A stretch of DNA of 54,740 bases from Variovorax sp. CAN15 (GCF_030462475.1 NZ_JASMRZ010000001.1:341347-396086); one strand, 5' to 3'. Positions 42,055 through 51,125 are shown, counted from the first letter of the stretch. The notes: generated by a model from the letters alone, not told the origin. Numbers and translations: made by a program.

Positions 42055-43328
42055 GGAAGACCATCACCAGCCTGCTGGGCGCCCTGCTCTTCGCGGCCGC
42101 GTCGATCGGCCCGGCCCAGGCGCGAGGCATCGGCACCCTGAGTTCCGAATACCCGGTTTCGCTGAGCGTGCAGATCGACCCCGCGACCATCACCGACGAC
42201 GACCTGCACGAGATCCGCGCCGCCGGCTTCGAGTTCGTGCGCTTCGGCGTGCGGCCGCCGATCAGGAGCGTGAACCCGGCGCTCACCGACTATCCGAAGC
42301 TGATCCAGCGCGTGCGCAAGGCCAGGCTCAACGCCATCGTCACGCTGTTCGGCGGCAAGGAGATCTGGGGCCACGAGCCCGCAGACATGCGCGGCGGCGA
42401 CAGGAGCAGCAGCAAGGAGGACCGCTTCGCCGACTTCGCGGCCGACTTCATCAAGGCGCACTCGGCCGACGTCGCCGTCTGGGAAGTGTGGAACGAGCCC
42501 GACAACAAGACCTTCCTGCAGCCCGCGCTGGTGCGCGACTTCGGCGCGGCCACCTCGGCGCTGTGCGAGAGGCTCGCGCAGCGGCAGATCCGGCCGGACA
42601 TCATCGTCGGCTTCGGCTTCGCGAAGCTGCCCTTCGTCGGCGGGGGAGGCGGCGGGGGTGGAGGCAAGGTGCCCTCGGAGCTGGAAGACGCCTTCGTCTC
42701 GGCCGCGCGCAGCGACTGCCTGACGGACATCTCCATCCACCCCTACCGCTCCGTGCCCGAGACGGCGCTGGCCGACTACCAGAAGCTGCGCGCGCAGCTC
42801 GACAAGCGCCAGCTGAACAAGACGGGCATCGTCGCCTCCGAATGGGGCTATGCCTCGTACATGCCCGTGCGCAACCAGGGCGCGCAGGCCTCGCTGATCT
42901 TCAGGGAGTACCTGATCAACGCGGCGGCCGGCATCAAGCTGCTCAACCTTTATTCGTGGCGCGACCGCGGCCAGTCGTACTTCTCGAAGGAAGACAACTT
43001 CGGCATCAAGTCGAAGGCCGGCGAGAAGAAGGAGGCCTACTCGGCGCTCACCGAGTTCCTGAAGATCGCTAGGCACTCGCGGAAGGTTTCCTACGACGAC
43101 GCGCGCGGCGCGAGCCAGCTGGTGCTGCGCCGCGGCGAATCGACGCTGCACGTGGTCTGGACGCAGGGCGCGGAGCAGAGCGTGTCGGTGCCCGCGGGCG
43201 CCGGCGCGAAGTGCACGCGCGTCGACTTCTTCCCGCAGATGCGCGAAGGCAGCTGCGGCAGCCGTTCGGGCGAGGGCTTCACCGTGAAGGCGACCTCCAG
43301 TCCGGTCCTGCTTTCCATCTCGGGATAG
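42051..43328 (+). CDS. Secreted glycoside hydrolase (clan GH-A, cellulase/GH39-like)
   Basis: A 425-residue exported hydrolase. Signal peptide at 1-25 with cleavage after AQA. The TIM-barrel catalytic pair is visible: acid/base Glu149 in EVWNEPDNKT and likely nucleophile Glu264 in IVASEWGYASY. Between them is an unusual run of nine glycines (197-205) in FVGGGG...KVPSE. A small beta domain probably forms the last 80 residues. It likely trims or edits the polymer in the periplasm, as glycanases in such loci often do. Overlaps the GT4 gene by four bases. Confidence 0.87.
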   Translation: MRKTITSLLGALLFAAASIGPAQARGIGTLSSEYPVSLSVQIDPATITDDDLHEIRAAGFEFVRFGVRPPIRSVNPALTDYPKLIQRVRKARLNAIVTLFGGKEIWGHEPADMRGGDRSSSKEDRFADFAADFIKAHSADVAVWEVWNEPDNKTFLQPALVRDFGAATSALCERLAQRQIRPDIIVGFGFAKLPFVGGGGGGGGGKVPSELEDAFVSAARSDCLTDISIHPYRSVPETALADYQKLRAQLDKRQLNKTGIVASEWGYASYMPVRNQGAQASLIFREYLINAAAGIKLLNLYSWRDRGQSYFSKEDNFGIKSKAGEKKEAYSALTEFLKIARHSRKVSYDDARGASQLVLRRGESTLHVVWTQGAEQSVSVPAGAGAKCTRVDFFPQMREGSCGSRSGEGFTVKATSSPVLLSISG

Positions 43329-43332
43329 GTGG

Positions 43333-44598
43333 ATGAAGCAGCGACTGTCAGGACTCAGGAAACGCCTCGGCGGTCCCATCTATGCCGTTGCCGACCAGTG
43401 CATCTACAGCGCGAGCCAGTTGCTGCTCAGCTTCGCGCTGGCCCGCCTGCTCTCGCCCACCGACTTCGGCGTGGCCTCCGCGTTCCTTGCGGTGATCAGC
43501 TTCCAGTACATCCTGCACATGGCCATGGTGCACGAGCCCCTGCTCATCCGGCGTTACTACACCGACCGCTCCACCGCATGGCTGACGTGGGCGCTGGTGG
43601 TGCTGTTCTCGCTGCTGGGCTTCCTGGCGTGGCAGATCGTCGCGTTCCCGGGGCAGCTGCAGTGGGTGGGCGTGGCGCTGATCGTGGGCTACGAGATCTT
43701 CTGGATCTCGCGCAGCCTGCTGCTCGCGGGGCGGCGTTATGGCGTGCTCTGCGTCTCGGGCGCGCTGATCGCGGTGGGCTACGTCGTCGTGCTGAATGCC
43801 GGGCGGCCCGCGAGCTGGAAGGAAGCGCTGCTGCTGGTTTCCGTGCTGCAGCTTCCGTTTCTCTATCTGGTGCTCGCGAACACGCGCCACACGGTTCTCC
43901 CGCTGCCGGCCGCGAAGGACGATCAGGGCCTGACGACGCGCGAATCGATGGCCTACGGCTGGAAGGCCAGCCTCTCGCAGTTCATGAGCTGGATCATGAC
44001 CGGCGGCGCCATCCTGCTGCTGGGCTCCTCGGCCGATGCCGAGCAGGGCGGCCTGCTCAAGATCTACATCACCTTCCTGCTGCCGATGCAGTACGTGCTG
44101 TCGGCGCTGGGCTACTACCTGCTGCCGCAGCTGGCGGCCAGCTGGAAGTCGGCGGACGCAGCGCGCAGGAGGAAGTCGTTGCGCGACTTCACCGGCTTCG
44201 TGCTGCTCGGCTTCGCGGTCGCCGAGGCCGTGGGCGTGGCGCTGGGCCTGCTGGGGCCGCACCTCGTGGTGCTGGCCTTCGGCGCGAACTACAGGGGCAT
44301 GGACTTCTCGCCCTTCTTCTACGCGCCCGCGATCTTCGGCCTCACCATGTGCCTGCGCACCGGCTTCAGGGCCGCCTCGAAGCCCGGCGCCCTGCTGCTG
44401 TGCTCGGTGGTCGGCGCGGTGGTGTTCGCCATCGCGATGCTCGCGGCCGGACGGCCCGTCTCCTACATCCAGACCATCCACGCCATGACCTGGGGCTTCG
44501 CCTGCATGGCCGCGCTGATGGTCGGCTGGCTGTTCTTCCTGATGCGGGTAAATGGGGCAAATGGGGCTAGCGGGGAAAACGGGGAGCAACGCGCCTGA
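43333..44598 (+). CDS. Wzx-type polysaccharide flippase
   Basis: A 421-residue membrane protein of the oligosaccharide/polysaccharide transporter family with about twelve to fourteen hydrophobic segments. The N-terminal QCIYSASQLLLSFALARLLSPTDFGVAS is characteristic of Wzx/RfbX proteins. It moves the undecaprenyl-linked unit across the inner membrane for Wzy assembly. It begins 4 bases after the hydrolase stop. The C-terminal tail (VNGANGASGENGEQRA) is encoded by an imperfect short repeat. Confidence 0.9.
   Translation: MKQRLSGLRKRLGGPIYAVADQCIYSASQLLLSFALARLLSPTDFGVASAFLAVISFQYILHMAMVHEPLLIRRYYTDRSTAWLTWALVVLFSLLGFLAWQIVAFPGQLQWVGVALIVGYEIFWISRSLLLAGRRYGVLCVSGALIAVGYVVVLNAGRPASWKEALLLVSVLQLPFLYLVLANTRHTVLPLPAAKDDQGLTTRESMAYGWKASLSQFMSWIMTGGAILLLGSSADAEQGGLLKIYITFLLPMQYVLSALGYYLLPQLAASWKSADAARRRKSLRDFTGFVLLGFAVAEAVGVALGLLGPHLVVLAFGANYRGMDFSPFFYAPAIFGLTMCLRTGFRAASKPGALLLCSVVGAVVFAIAMLAAGRPVSYIQTIHAMTWGFACMAALMVGWLFFLMRVNGANGASGENGEQRA
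44548..44586 (+). repeat. Imperfect short repeat in the flippase C-terminus
   Basis: The sequence repeats units like AAATGGGGC twice, then TAGCGGGG and AAAACGGGG, coding for Asn-Gly pairs in the last residues of the flippase. Slipped-strand change in this run could shift the C-terminal reading frame, affecting only the tail. Confidence 0.5.
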
Positions 44599-44633
44599 AG
44601 CCCGCAGGGCCGGCGCCGGACGAGGAGATCCTT

Positions 44634-45317
44634 ATGAGCAACCCACTGCTTCGCGGCGTGAGCTTCGACGAGCGCCTCCGGTTCCTGCGGGATGGCGTCG
44701 TGTGCCTGCGCGGGATCGTCTCGCCCGATTGGATAGAGCTGGCGCGCGACGGCATCGAGCAGGGCCGCGACGGCCTGCTGCAGCGCGTGGTGTCCGAATC
44801 GGGCGCCAGCGAGATCGCCGGCCAGCTGACCGTGACCCGGCGGCTGCGCTGGATCTGCGACCAGCTGCTCTTCGACAAGGACGTGAGCGCCGCGACCGCG
44901 ACACCCTGGCACCAGGACATGTCCTGTGGCCTGGCCGACAGCCACCGCATCGTCCACCTGTGGATGCCCGTGGACCACATGCCGCGCGAGACCGCGCCGG
45001 AAGTGGTGCGCGGCTCCCACCTGTGGAAGACCGGCTACCGGCACGGCGGCTGGATCGGCCCCACGGCCGACGAAGCACTGGCGCCCGAGCTGCCCGACAT
45101 CGAATCCAACCGCGGCGCTTTCGACATCGTGGGCTACGAGGTCGACCCGGGCGACGTGGTGGCCTTCAACCACCGTGCGCTGCATCACGCAGGCCCCGTC
45201 ATGAGCTTCGGGGAGAAGCACCGGGCCTTCGCCATCCTCTGCGCCGACGACGAGCTGCTGGCGATGGGGCAGTTGAACCGGCAGCCGGCGGCTGCGCAGG
45301 CGTTCCGCGCGGCCTAG
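44634..45317 (+). CDS. Phytanoyl-CoA dioxygenase (PhyH) family oxygenase
   Basis: A 227-residue Fe(II)/2-oxoglutarate oxygenase. The metal triad is His93 and Asp95 in PWHQDMS and a histidine in HRALHHAGP (184 or 185); Arg197 in EKHRAFAIL is the likely 2-oxoglutarate anchor. A strong GAGGAGAT ribosome site precedes the ATG. It is 35 bases after the flippase on the same strand, so it may be the last gene of the exopolysaccharide operon. It could hydroxylate a sugar, lipid carrier or acyl group, but it may be unrelated to the polymer. It converges, 7 bases apart, with the next gene. Confidence 0.85.
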   Translation: MSNPLLRGVSFDERLRFLRDGVVCLRGIVSPDWIELARDGIEQGRDGLLQRVVSESGASEIAGQLTVTRRLRWICDQLLFDKDVSAATATPWHQDMSCGLADSHRIVHLWMPVDHMPRETAPEVVRGSHLWKTGYRHGGWIGPTADEALAPELPDIESNRGAFDIVGYEVDPGDVVAFNHRALHHAGPVMSFGEKHRAFAILCADDELLAMGQLNRQPAAAQAFRAA

Positions 45318-45324
45318 GGTCTGC

Positions 45325-46146
45325 TCACCAGAACTTTTCGGGCGTGGCCGACAGCGTCTCGGTGCAGCGCGCGACGGCCTTCGCGCGCTCCTCGCGCAGC
45401 CGCTGCCAGTTGTCGGCCTGCCATTGCTCCCAGACCACCGGCTCCGACTGATAGAAGCACGCGGCCGGCGGGCGCATGAAGCCCGCGCGGCCGAGCTCGG
45501 CGCCGAACTTCAGGCGGAACAGCTCGTCCGAACCCGTCAGGTTCTCGTAGACCAGATGCCAGGGGCCCGGGAGCAGCGGCGTGTCGGCCTCCGCCTGCAC
45601 CTTGCGCGCATCCTCGATCTCCTCGGGCGTGGAGCCGTCGGTCAGCGCCGTCGCGTACGCGGCCTCGGCGCGCTTGCGGTAGATGTCGGTGGCGACCTTG
45701 CCGAGCGCATCCTTCAGCTCGTTCATGGCGGGGTTGGCGCCCAGCGGGTCGTCCTTGAGCGCCTCGAGCGTGGTGCCGCCGAGATCGTCCTTCGAAAAAC
45801 CCTGCGCGCCAACGCTCACGCCGCCGGCGATGACCGAAAGTGCAATGTTCAGGGCGACCTGCCCCGCGATGTTGTTCATCGTGTTCTCACGGCGAACCAC
45901 GCGAAGCCGTTCGATGCCGGGCTTGTACGTGCCCAGCCTGAAGCGCAGGCGTGTCTGCGGTTGCGCCGGCACGGCCGCCGCGACGGATGCTGCAGGTACG
46001 GCAGCCGCATCGGCGGTGGCCTCCGTGGGTTGTTGCATCGCCGATGCCGGCGCGTCGGGTTCGGCGTGTGCCGAGAAGCCGGCAACCGCCAGCGCGATGC
46101 CGCATGCGCGCAAGGCTGCGCGCCTTTGTTGTTTCTTCGAGATCAT
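45325..46146 (-). CDS. Predicted secreted protein of unknown function
   Basis: A 273-residue protein from the ATG at 46146. It has a signal peptide (KKQQRRAALRACGIALAVAGFSAHAEP) and then a low-complexity Ala/Val/Pro region to about 80. The remainder is mixed, with two long helical, charged stretches (about 140-200) and a Cys near each end of the C-terminal part. It is downstream of a membrane protein and alr on the same strand. No family was recognised; it is probably periplasmic. Confidence 0.72.
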   Translation of the reverse strand: MISKKQQRRAALRACGIALAVAGFSAHAEPDAPASAMQQPTEATADAAAVPAASVAAAVPAQPQTRLRFRLGTYKPGIERLRVVRRENTMNNIAGQVALNIALSVIAGGVSVGAQGFSKDDLGGTTLEALKDDPLGANPAMNELKDALGKVATDIYRKRAEAAYATALTDGSTPEEIEDARKVQAEADTPLLPGPWHLVYENLTGSDELFRLKFGAELGRAGFMRPPAACFYQSEPVVWEQWQADNWQRLREERAKAVARCTETLSATPEKFW

Positions 46147-46205
46147 GTGAACGGAAATTCCTCCCGGCGCGGATTGTCTCCGGCTCCGGACCCAGCACGC
46201 AGCGC

Positions 46206-46976
46206 TCAGTGCTGCTTCTTCATCAGGGCACGCACCGCCTCGGGCAAGGAATTGACCTGCGGCATGAAGTGATCGAGCAGCGCGCCCAGCGCCACCGCGC
46301 AGATCACCGCGCCCAGCAGCGGCTTCCAGGTGAGCCGCACGGCGGCCATGAGCCAGCCCTCGCGCGCCACGCGCACCGCGGCGCGGGCGGACACGTAGGA
46401 GAAGGCGATCTCGATGGCCACGGCCAGCAGCGCGTCCCAGCTGAAGTACAGCAGCACCAGCGACCCCGCGCCGAACAGGATGGCGGCGCAGACCAGGAAG
46501 ATGGCGATCACCGGAATGACGACGACCGCGCCCTCGTCGGCGCCGCCGGCCACGTCGAGCGCGCCGCTGGCGATGTCGGATAGGCCGCTGCCGCTGCCGC
46601 TGCCGCCGCCGCCGTCGCCTGGGGCCTCGCCGAGGCTCGTGTGGCCATGCGAGCCGCCACCTCGTCCGCCGCCGAACTCGACGTCCGGTGCGTCGACGTC
46701 GAGGTCGAGCCCGCGTTTCTCGACCAGCCGCTTCGCCCACCAGCGCAGCACCAGCAGATAGCCCAGGTACCCCACGCCCAGCGTGAGGAAATAGCGCACC
46801 GCGAGCGAATCGACGTGCAGCAGGTGCATCTGCAGCGCCGACACGCCCCACATGAGCAAGAGCGTGAAGCTGCCGATCAGGATGCCGTGCGTGCGCAGGC
46901 TGTATTTGCGGTGCAGCTCGCGCTCGACCTGCGTTTCCCAAAGGCGCACGAAGCGCCAGTTGGAAAGGATCTTCAC
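46206..46976 (-). CDS. Multi-pass membrane protein with Gly-rich loop
   Basis: A 256-residue protein with about five hydrophobic segments: two near 33-52 and 62-80, a long soluble loop, then three more from about 145. The loop at about 100-135 is extremely rich in Gly, Ser and His (GGGRGGGSHGHTSLGE..., then GSGSGSG) and looks like a flexible linker. Gene order alr, this gene, secreted protein on one strand (gaps 31 and 59 bases) suggests one transcription unit. Function unknown. Confidence 0.75.
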   Translation of the reverse strand: MKILSNWRFVRLWETQVERELHRKYSLRTHGILIGSFTLLLMWGVSALQMHLLHVDSLAVRYFLTLGVGYLGYLLVLRWWAKRLVEKRGLDLDVDAPDVEFGGGRGGGSHGHTSLGEAPGDGGGGSGSGSGLSDIASGALDVAGGADEGAVVVIPVIAIFLVCAAILFGAGSLVLLYFSWDALLAVAIEIAFSYVSARAAVRVAREGWLMAAVRLTWKPLLGAVICAVALGALLDHFMPQVNSLPEAVRALMKKQH

Positions 46977-47007
46977 GGCTTCGGGCTGTTCAAGCGGCCC
47001 AAGCGGT

Positions 47008-48111
47008 TCAGGCGGCGTCCGCCATGTCGGCGAATGGCACGCGCTGCGCCACCGCGCACATCAGCTCGTAGCCGATGGTGCCGCCGGCCCGCGCGACCTC
47101 GTCGATGGGCAGCACGGCGCCGGTCTTCTCCGATTTGCCCCACAGCGTGACCTCGCTGCCGAACTTCGCGTCGGGCACGTTGGTGAGATCGACGGTGATC
47201 ATGTCCATGCTCACGCGCCCGACCATGCGGGTGCGCACGCCGTTCACCAGCACCGGTGTGCCGGTGCCGCAGTGGCGCGGATAGCCGTCGGCATAGCCGA
47301 CCGCCGCCACGCCGATGGTGATCGGCCCCTCGGCCGTGAAGTTGGAGCCGTAGCCGACGGTGTCGCCGGCCTTCAGGGTCTGCACCGACAGCAGCCTGCT
47401 CGACAGCGTCATGGTGGGCTGCAGCTGCCAGTGGGCCGCGTCGTGCTCGGGGTAGTCGGGCGCGCCGCCATAGAGCATGACGCCGGGACGCACCCAGTCG
47501 CCGCGCGTGCGGTCGGCGTGGCGCAGCGTGGCCGCGCTGTTGGCGATGGAGCGCTCGCCCGGCAGGTCGCGGGTGACGCGCTCGAAGGCTTCCAGCTGGT
47601 GGTCGATGCCGCGCTTGCCGTCGGCATCGCTGAAGTGGGTCATGAGGGAGATCTCGTCGACCTGGGTGAGCGCGTTGAGGCGGGTCCAGGCGGCGCCGAA
47701 GCGCTCGGGCGTGAAGCCCAGGCGGTTCATGCCCGAGTTCATCTTGAGGAACACGCGCTGCGGCTTGAGCGTCTTGTGGGCGGCGAGCATGTCGATCTGC
47801 TCGTCGCAGTGCACGGTGTGCCAGATGTCGAGGCGCGAGCACAGCTCCAGGTCACGGGCCTCGAACACGCCCTCCAGCAGCAGCACCGGGCCGCGCCAGC
47901 CGAGGGCGCGCACGCGCTCGGCCTCGGCCAGGTCGAGCATCGCGAAGCCGTCGGCACCCCGCAGGCCCTCGTAGACCCGCTCGATGCCATGGCCATAGGC
48001 ATTGGCCTTGACGACGGCCCAGACGCGGGCTTCGAGGGCCGAGCGGCGTGCACGCTCGAGGTTGTGGCGCAGGGCTTCGGTGTGGACGGTGGCAAGGATC
48101 GGGCGCGGCAT
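47008..48111 (-). CDS. alr: Alanine racemase
   Basis: A 367-residue PLP enzyme that makes D-alanine for peptidoglycan. The PLP Lys35 is in [13 protein letters not shown], and the opposing Tyr is in [10 protein letters not shown]. Further signatures are [20 protein letters not shown] and [14 protein letters not shown]. The ATG at 48111 ([10 protein letters not shown]) gives the standard N-terminus; the open frame runs further but without family sequence. It is divergent from lplT across 204 bases and heads a minus-strand group with two unknown envelope proteins. Confidence 0.95.
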   Translation of the reverse strand: MPRPILATVHTEALRHNLERARRSALEARVWAVVKANAYGHGIERVYEGLRGADGFAMLDLAEAERVRALGWRGPVLLLEGVFEARDLELCSRLDIWHTVHCDEQIDMLAAHKTLKPQRVFLKMNSGMNRLGFTPERFGAAWTRLNALTQVDEISLMTHFSDADGKRGIDHQLEAFERVTRDLPGERSIANSAATLRHADRTRGDWVRPGVMLYGGAPDYPEHDAAHWQLQPTMTLSSRLLSVQTLKAGDTVGYGSNFTAEGPITIGVAAVGYADGYPRHCGTGTPVLVNGVRTRMVGRVSMDMITVDLTNVPDAKFGSEVTLWGKSEKTGAVLPIDEVARAGGTIGYELMCAVAQRVPFADMADAA

Positions 48112-48209
48112 GAAGGGCTTCCAGGGAGAACTCGGTGGGGGCACAAGGACAATGCAGGCCACGTTTTAGCATCTTCGGGAATGGGGTCGAACACGGTGGG
48201 GATGCGGGA

Positions 48210-48236
48210 TTGCGCGTCGCACCCCCGTGCTATAAC
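48210..48236 (+). promoter_or_regulatory. Candidate sigma-70 promoter of lplT
   Basis: TATAAC at 48231-48236 with an upstream TGC is a good extended -10, and TTGCGC at 48210-48215 is a weaker -35 at 15 bases. It lies 80 bases before lplT in the region divergent from alr. Confidence 0.4.
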
Positions 48237-48315
48237 CGCCCATTCGCCCTCTACGCGACACTTTTTCACTACCGCCAGCAGACCGCATCCACGTCTCTGG
48301 CCAGCCAGCCCATCG

Positions 48316-49620
48316 ATGAAGCGCGGTTTCTACACGATCATGTCGGCCCAGTTCTTTTCGTCGCTGGCCGACCAAGCGCTTTTCGTTGTTGCTGTCGATC
48401 TCATGCGGAGTTCGGGCGCGCCCGAATGGCAGCGCGCGGCGCTGGTGCCGATCTTCGCCGTCTTCTATGTGGTGCTCGCGCCCCTGGTAGGTGCCTTTGC
48501 CGACGCCCTGCCCAAGGGCAAGGTGATGTTCATCAGCAATGCCATCAAGGTGCTGGGCTGCCTGATGATGCTCTTCGGCTCGCACCCCCTGCTGTCGTAT
48601 TCGATCGTGGGGCTGGGCGCGGCGGCCTACTCGCCGGCCAAGTACGGCATCCTCACTGAGTTGCTGCCGGCGTCGCAGTTGGTCAAGGCCAACGGCTGGA
48701 TCGAGGGGCTGACCATCGCATCGATCCTGCTGGGCATCGTGCTCGGTGGGGCTCTGGTGGGGCATGCGGTCTCCAGCAAGCTGCTGGCCTTCGACCTTCC
48801 GCTCATCGACACCGGCATCGACACGCCGGCCGAGGCCGCGCTCACGGTGCTGATCTTCGTCTACATGCTGGCGGCCTGGTTCAACACGCGCATCCCGCAC
48901 ACCGGCGTCGAGATGCGCCCGCTGCGCAGCAACCCCGAGCACGGCCTGATGCGCAACGTCGCGGCGCTGCTGCCCGACTTCTGGCACTGCAACTCCCGCC
49001 TGTGGCGTGACCGCCTTGGCCAGATCTCGCTGGCCACCACCACCCTTTTCTGGGGCGCGGGCGGCAACCTCAAGTACATCGTGCTGGCCTGGGCCTCGCT
49101 GGCGCTGGGCTACAACACCACGCAGGCCTCGGCGCTGACGGGCGTCGTGACCATCGGCACGGCGGTGGGTGCGATCGTCGCCTCGATGCGCATGCGGCTG
49201 GACATGGCAACGCGCGTGATCCCCATGGGCATCGCGATGGGGCTGATGGTGATCTGCATGAACTTCATCGGCAACGTGTGGCTGGCGGTGCCCTTCCTGA
49301 TCCTGCTGGGCGGCCTGGGCGGCTTCCTGGTGGTGCCGATGAACGCGCTGCTGCAGCACCGGGGCCACAACCTGATGGGCGCGGGCCGCTCCATCGCGGT
49401 GCAGAACTTCAACGAACAGGCCTGCATTCTTCTGCTGGGCGGCTTCTACAGCGTGTGCACGGGCCTCGGACTCTCGGCCTACGGCGCCATCAGCGCGTTC
49501 GGCCTCGTGGTGGCCGGCTGCATGTGGCTCATCAAGCGCTGGCACGAGAACAACGTCAAGAAATATCCCGAAGAAGTCGAGCACCTGCTCGCAATCGCCC
49601 GCAGCGACAAGCACCACTGA
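48316..49620 (+). CDS. lplT: Lysophospholipid transporter LplT
   Basis: A 434-residue MFS-type flippase that moves lysophospholipids inward for re-acylation. It matches LplT closely: MSAQFFSSLADQALFVVAVDL, LAPLVGAFADALPKGKVMFISNAIK, VGLGAAAYSPAKYGILTELLP and LVKANGWIEGLTIASILLG. In many bacteria it is next to or fused with the acyltransferase Aas; here no aas gene is adjacent. It is longer than E. coli LplT by about 35 residues, mainly in an inserted central loop (about 175-200). The next gene is separated by a repeat. Confidence 0.93.
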   Translation: MKRGFYTIMSAQFFSSLADQALFVVAVDLMRSSGAPEWQRAALVPIFAVFYVVLAPLVGAFADALPKGKVMFISNAIKVLGCLMMLFGSHPLLSYSIVGLGAAAYSPAKYGILTELLPASQLVKANGWIEGLTIASILLGIVLGGALVGHAVSSKLLAFDLPLIDTGIDTPAEAALTVLIFVYMLAAWFNTRIPHTGVEMRPLRSNPEHGLMRNVAALLPDFWHCNSRLWRDRLGQISLATTTLFWGAGGNLKYIVLAWASLALGYNTTQASALTGVVTIGTAVGAIVASMRMRLDMATRVIPMGIAMGLMVICMNFIGNVWLAVPFLILLGGLGGFLVVPMNALLQHRGHNLMGAGRSIAVQNFNEQACILLLGGFYSVCTGLGLSAYGAISAFGLVVAGCMWLIKRWHENNVKKYPEEVEHLLAIARSDKHH

Positions 49621-49715
49621 CTCCCCCAGGCTTCGCGCACTTCGTGTCGCTACGCCACCCCTCGCCGGGGGCGGCACCGCAGGCCCGGCAAAGCCGGTTC
49701 CTCGGTGTCCCTTGA
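49621..49715. repeat. Intergenic palindromic repeat, second element
   Basis: Hairpin-prone sequence after lplT, including CCCC-TCGC-CGGGG (about 49658) and CCGGC-AAA-GCCGG (about 49683). Like the element at 24147-24229, it is a short GC-rich mosaic of palindromes lying between genes. Resemblance to Comamonadaceae repeat families is from recall and not tested. Confidence 0.6.
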
Positions 49716-49730
49716 AGAACTCTTGTCCCA

Positions 49731-50624
49731 ATGCCAGCACTCGCCCTGCTACTGAACGCCTTCGTCTGGGGCGTCTCCTGGTTCCCCTTCCGCCAGATCG
49801 CGGGCCACGGGCTGCATCCGCTGTGGACCACCTGCCTCATCTACCTGGCCATCGCCGTCGTGATGGGCCTGCTGCGCCGGCATGCGTGGAAGGGCTTCGC
49901 GGCCTTTCCGATGCTGGCGGCGCTGGGCCTGGCGGCCGGCTTCACCAACGTGGGCTTCAACTGGGCCGTGACGCAAGGCGACGTGGTGCGCGTGGTGCTG
50001 CTTTTCTACCTGATGCCGCTGTGGAGCGTGCTGCTGGCCTGGCTGCTGCTCGGCGAGCGGCCCACCGGCGGCGCGCTGGCGCGGGTCGCGCTCGCGCTCA
50101 CCGGCGTGGCGGTGGTGCTGAAGGCGCCCGGCACCGACTGGCCCGTACCTTCAAGCTTGCCCGACTGGCTGGGCGTGGCCGCGGGCTTCGGCTTCGCAGT
50201 CACCAACATCGCGCTGCGCCACCTGCGCGAGGCGCCGGGCGAATCGCGTGCGCTGGCGATGTTCTGCGGCTGCACCTTCGTGGCCGGCGTCGCGGCGCTG
50301 ATCGGCACCGCGCTGGGCGTGTTCGATTCGCCGCTGCGTGCCTCGCCGGGCTGGCTCGGCTGGGCCGCGCTGCTGGGCACGGCCTTCGTCTTCGCCAACG
50401 TGTGCCTGCAGTACGGCGCGGCGCGGCTCACGGCCTCCGCGACCTCGGTGATCATGCTGTCGGAAGTGCTGTTCGCAAGCGTGTCGTCGGTGGCGCTGGG
50501 CGCGGCCCGGATGGACCCGCGCATCCTCATCGGCGGCGCGCTGATCGTGCTGGGCGCCGTCTGGGCGGCGTTTGCGCGAACGCCCGCGCGGGGCGATGAT
50601 CGCGCCTCTTCTTCTCCTTCTTGA
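49731..50624 (+). CDS. EamA/DMT-family transporter
   Basis: A 297-residue permease with ten helices in two EamA repeats (about 1-135 and 150-290). Visible are LLNAFVWGVSWFPFRQIAG at the start, FYLMPLWSVLLAWLLLGERP at the end of the first repeat, and TSVIMLSEVLFASVSSVALG in the second. DMT exporters of this type release amino acids or other metabolites; the substrate is unknown. It starts just after a palindromic repeat and is followed by a glutathione peroxidase gene 12 bases on, possibly co-transcribed. Confidence 0.9.
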   Translation: MPALALLLNAFVWGVSWFPFRQIAGHGLHPLWTTCLIYLAIAVVMGLLRRHAWKGFAAFPMLAALGLAAGFTNVGFNWAVTQGDVVRVVLLFYLMPLWSVLLAWLLLGERPTGGALARVALALTGVAVVLKAPGTDWPVPSSLPDWLGVAAGFGFAVTNIALRHLREAPGESRALAMFCGCTFVAGVAALIGTALGVFDSPLRASPGWLGWAALLGTAFVFANVCLQYGAARLTASATSVIMLSEVLFASVSSVALGAARMDPRILIGGALIVLGAVWAAFARTPARGDDRASSSPS

Positions 50625-50636
50625 TGAGGACACAGC

Positions 50637-51125
50637 ATGACCAGCGTCTACGACTTCGAAGCCAACCTGATCGACGGCAAGCCGGTGAAGCTCTCCACCT
50701 TCAGGGGCAAGGTGCTGCTGATCGTCAACACCGCCAGCAAATGCGGCTTCACGCCGCAGTTCGCGGGGCTGGAGGCGCTGCACGAGAAGTACGCCGGCCA
50801 GGGCCTCGCGGTGCTGGGCTTTCCCTCGAACCAGTTCGGCGCGCAGGACCCTGGCACCAACGAGGAGATCGGCGCCTTCTGCACGAAGAACTACGGCGTG
50901 AGCTTTCCGATGATGGAGAAGATCGACGTGAACGGCAGCAACGCGGCGCCGCTCTACCAGTGGCTCACGAAGGAAAAACCGGGCCTGCTTGGCAGCACGG
51001 CCATCAAGTGGAACTTCACGAAGTTCCTCATCGGGCGCGACGGCACGGTGCTCAAGCGCTACGCGCCGCTGGACACGCCCGCTTCGCTCGAACGCGACGT
51101 GGAGGCGGCACTGGCGGCCGCCTGA
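50637..51125 (+). CDS. Glutathione/thioredoxin peroxidase (GPx family)
   Basis: A 162-residue non-selenium peroxidase that reduces hydroperoxides. The peroxidatic Cys36 lies in NTASKCGFTPQF, the Gln is in GFPSNQFGAQDPG, and the Trp is in IKWNFTKFLIGRDG. A second Cys at about residue 82 (GAFCTKNYG) could be resolving. Length and sequence match BtuE/BsaA-like bacterial enzymes, which often use thioredoxin. It overlaps nothing and is convergent with the next gene. Confidence 0.93.
   Translation: MTSVYDFEANLIDGKPVKLSTFRGKVLLIVNTASKCGFTPQFAGLEALHEKYAGQGLAVLGFPSNQFGAQDPGTNEEIGAFCTKNYGVSFPMMEKIDVNGSNAAPLYQWLTKEKPGLLGSTAIKWNFTKFLIGRDGTVLKRYAPLDTPASLERDVEAALAAA

Noticed and set aside
45325..46941. 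A single long minus-strand protein covering both unknown envelope genes
   Set aside because: The upstream part is out of frame with the clear membrane protein (46206-46976) and reads as low-complexity shadow. A signal peptide defines the real start at 46146.
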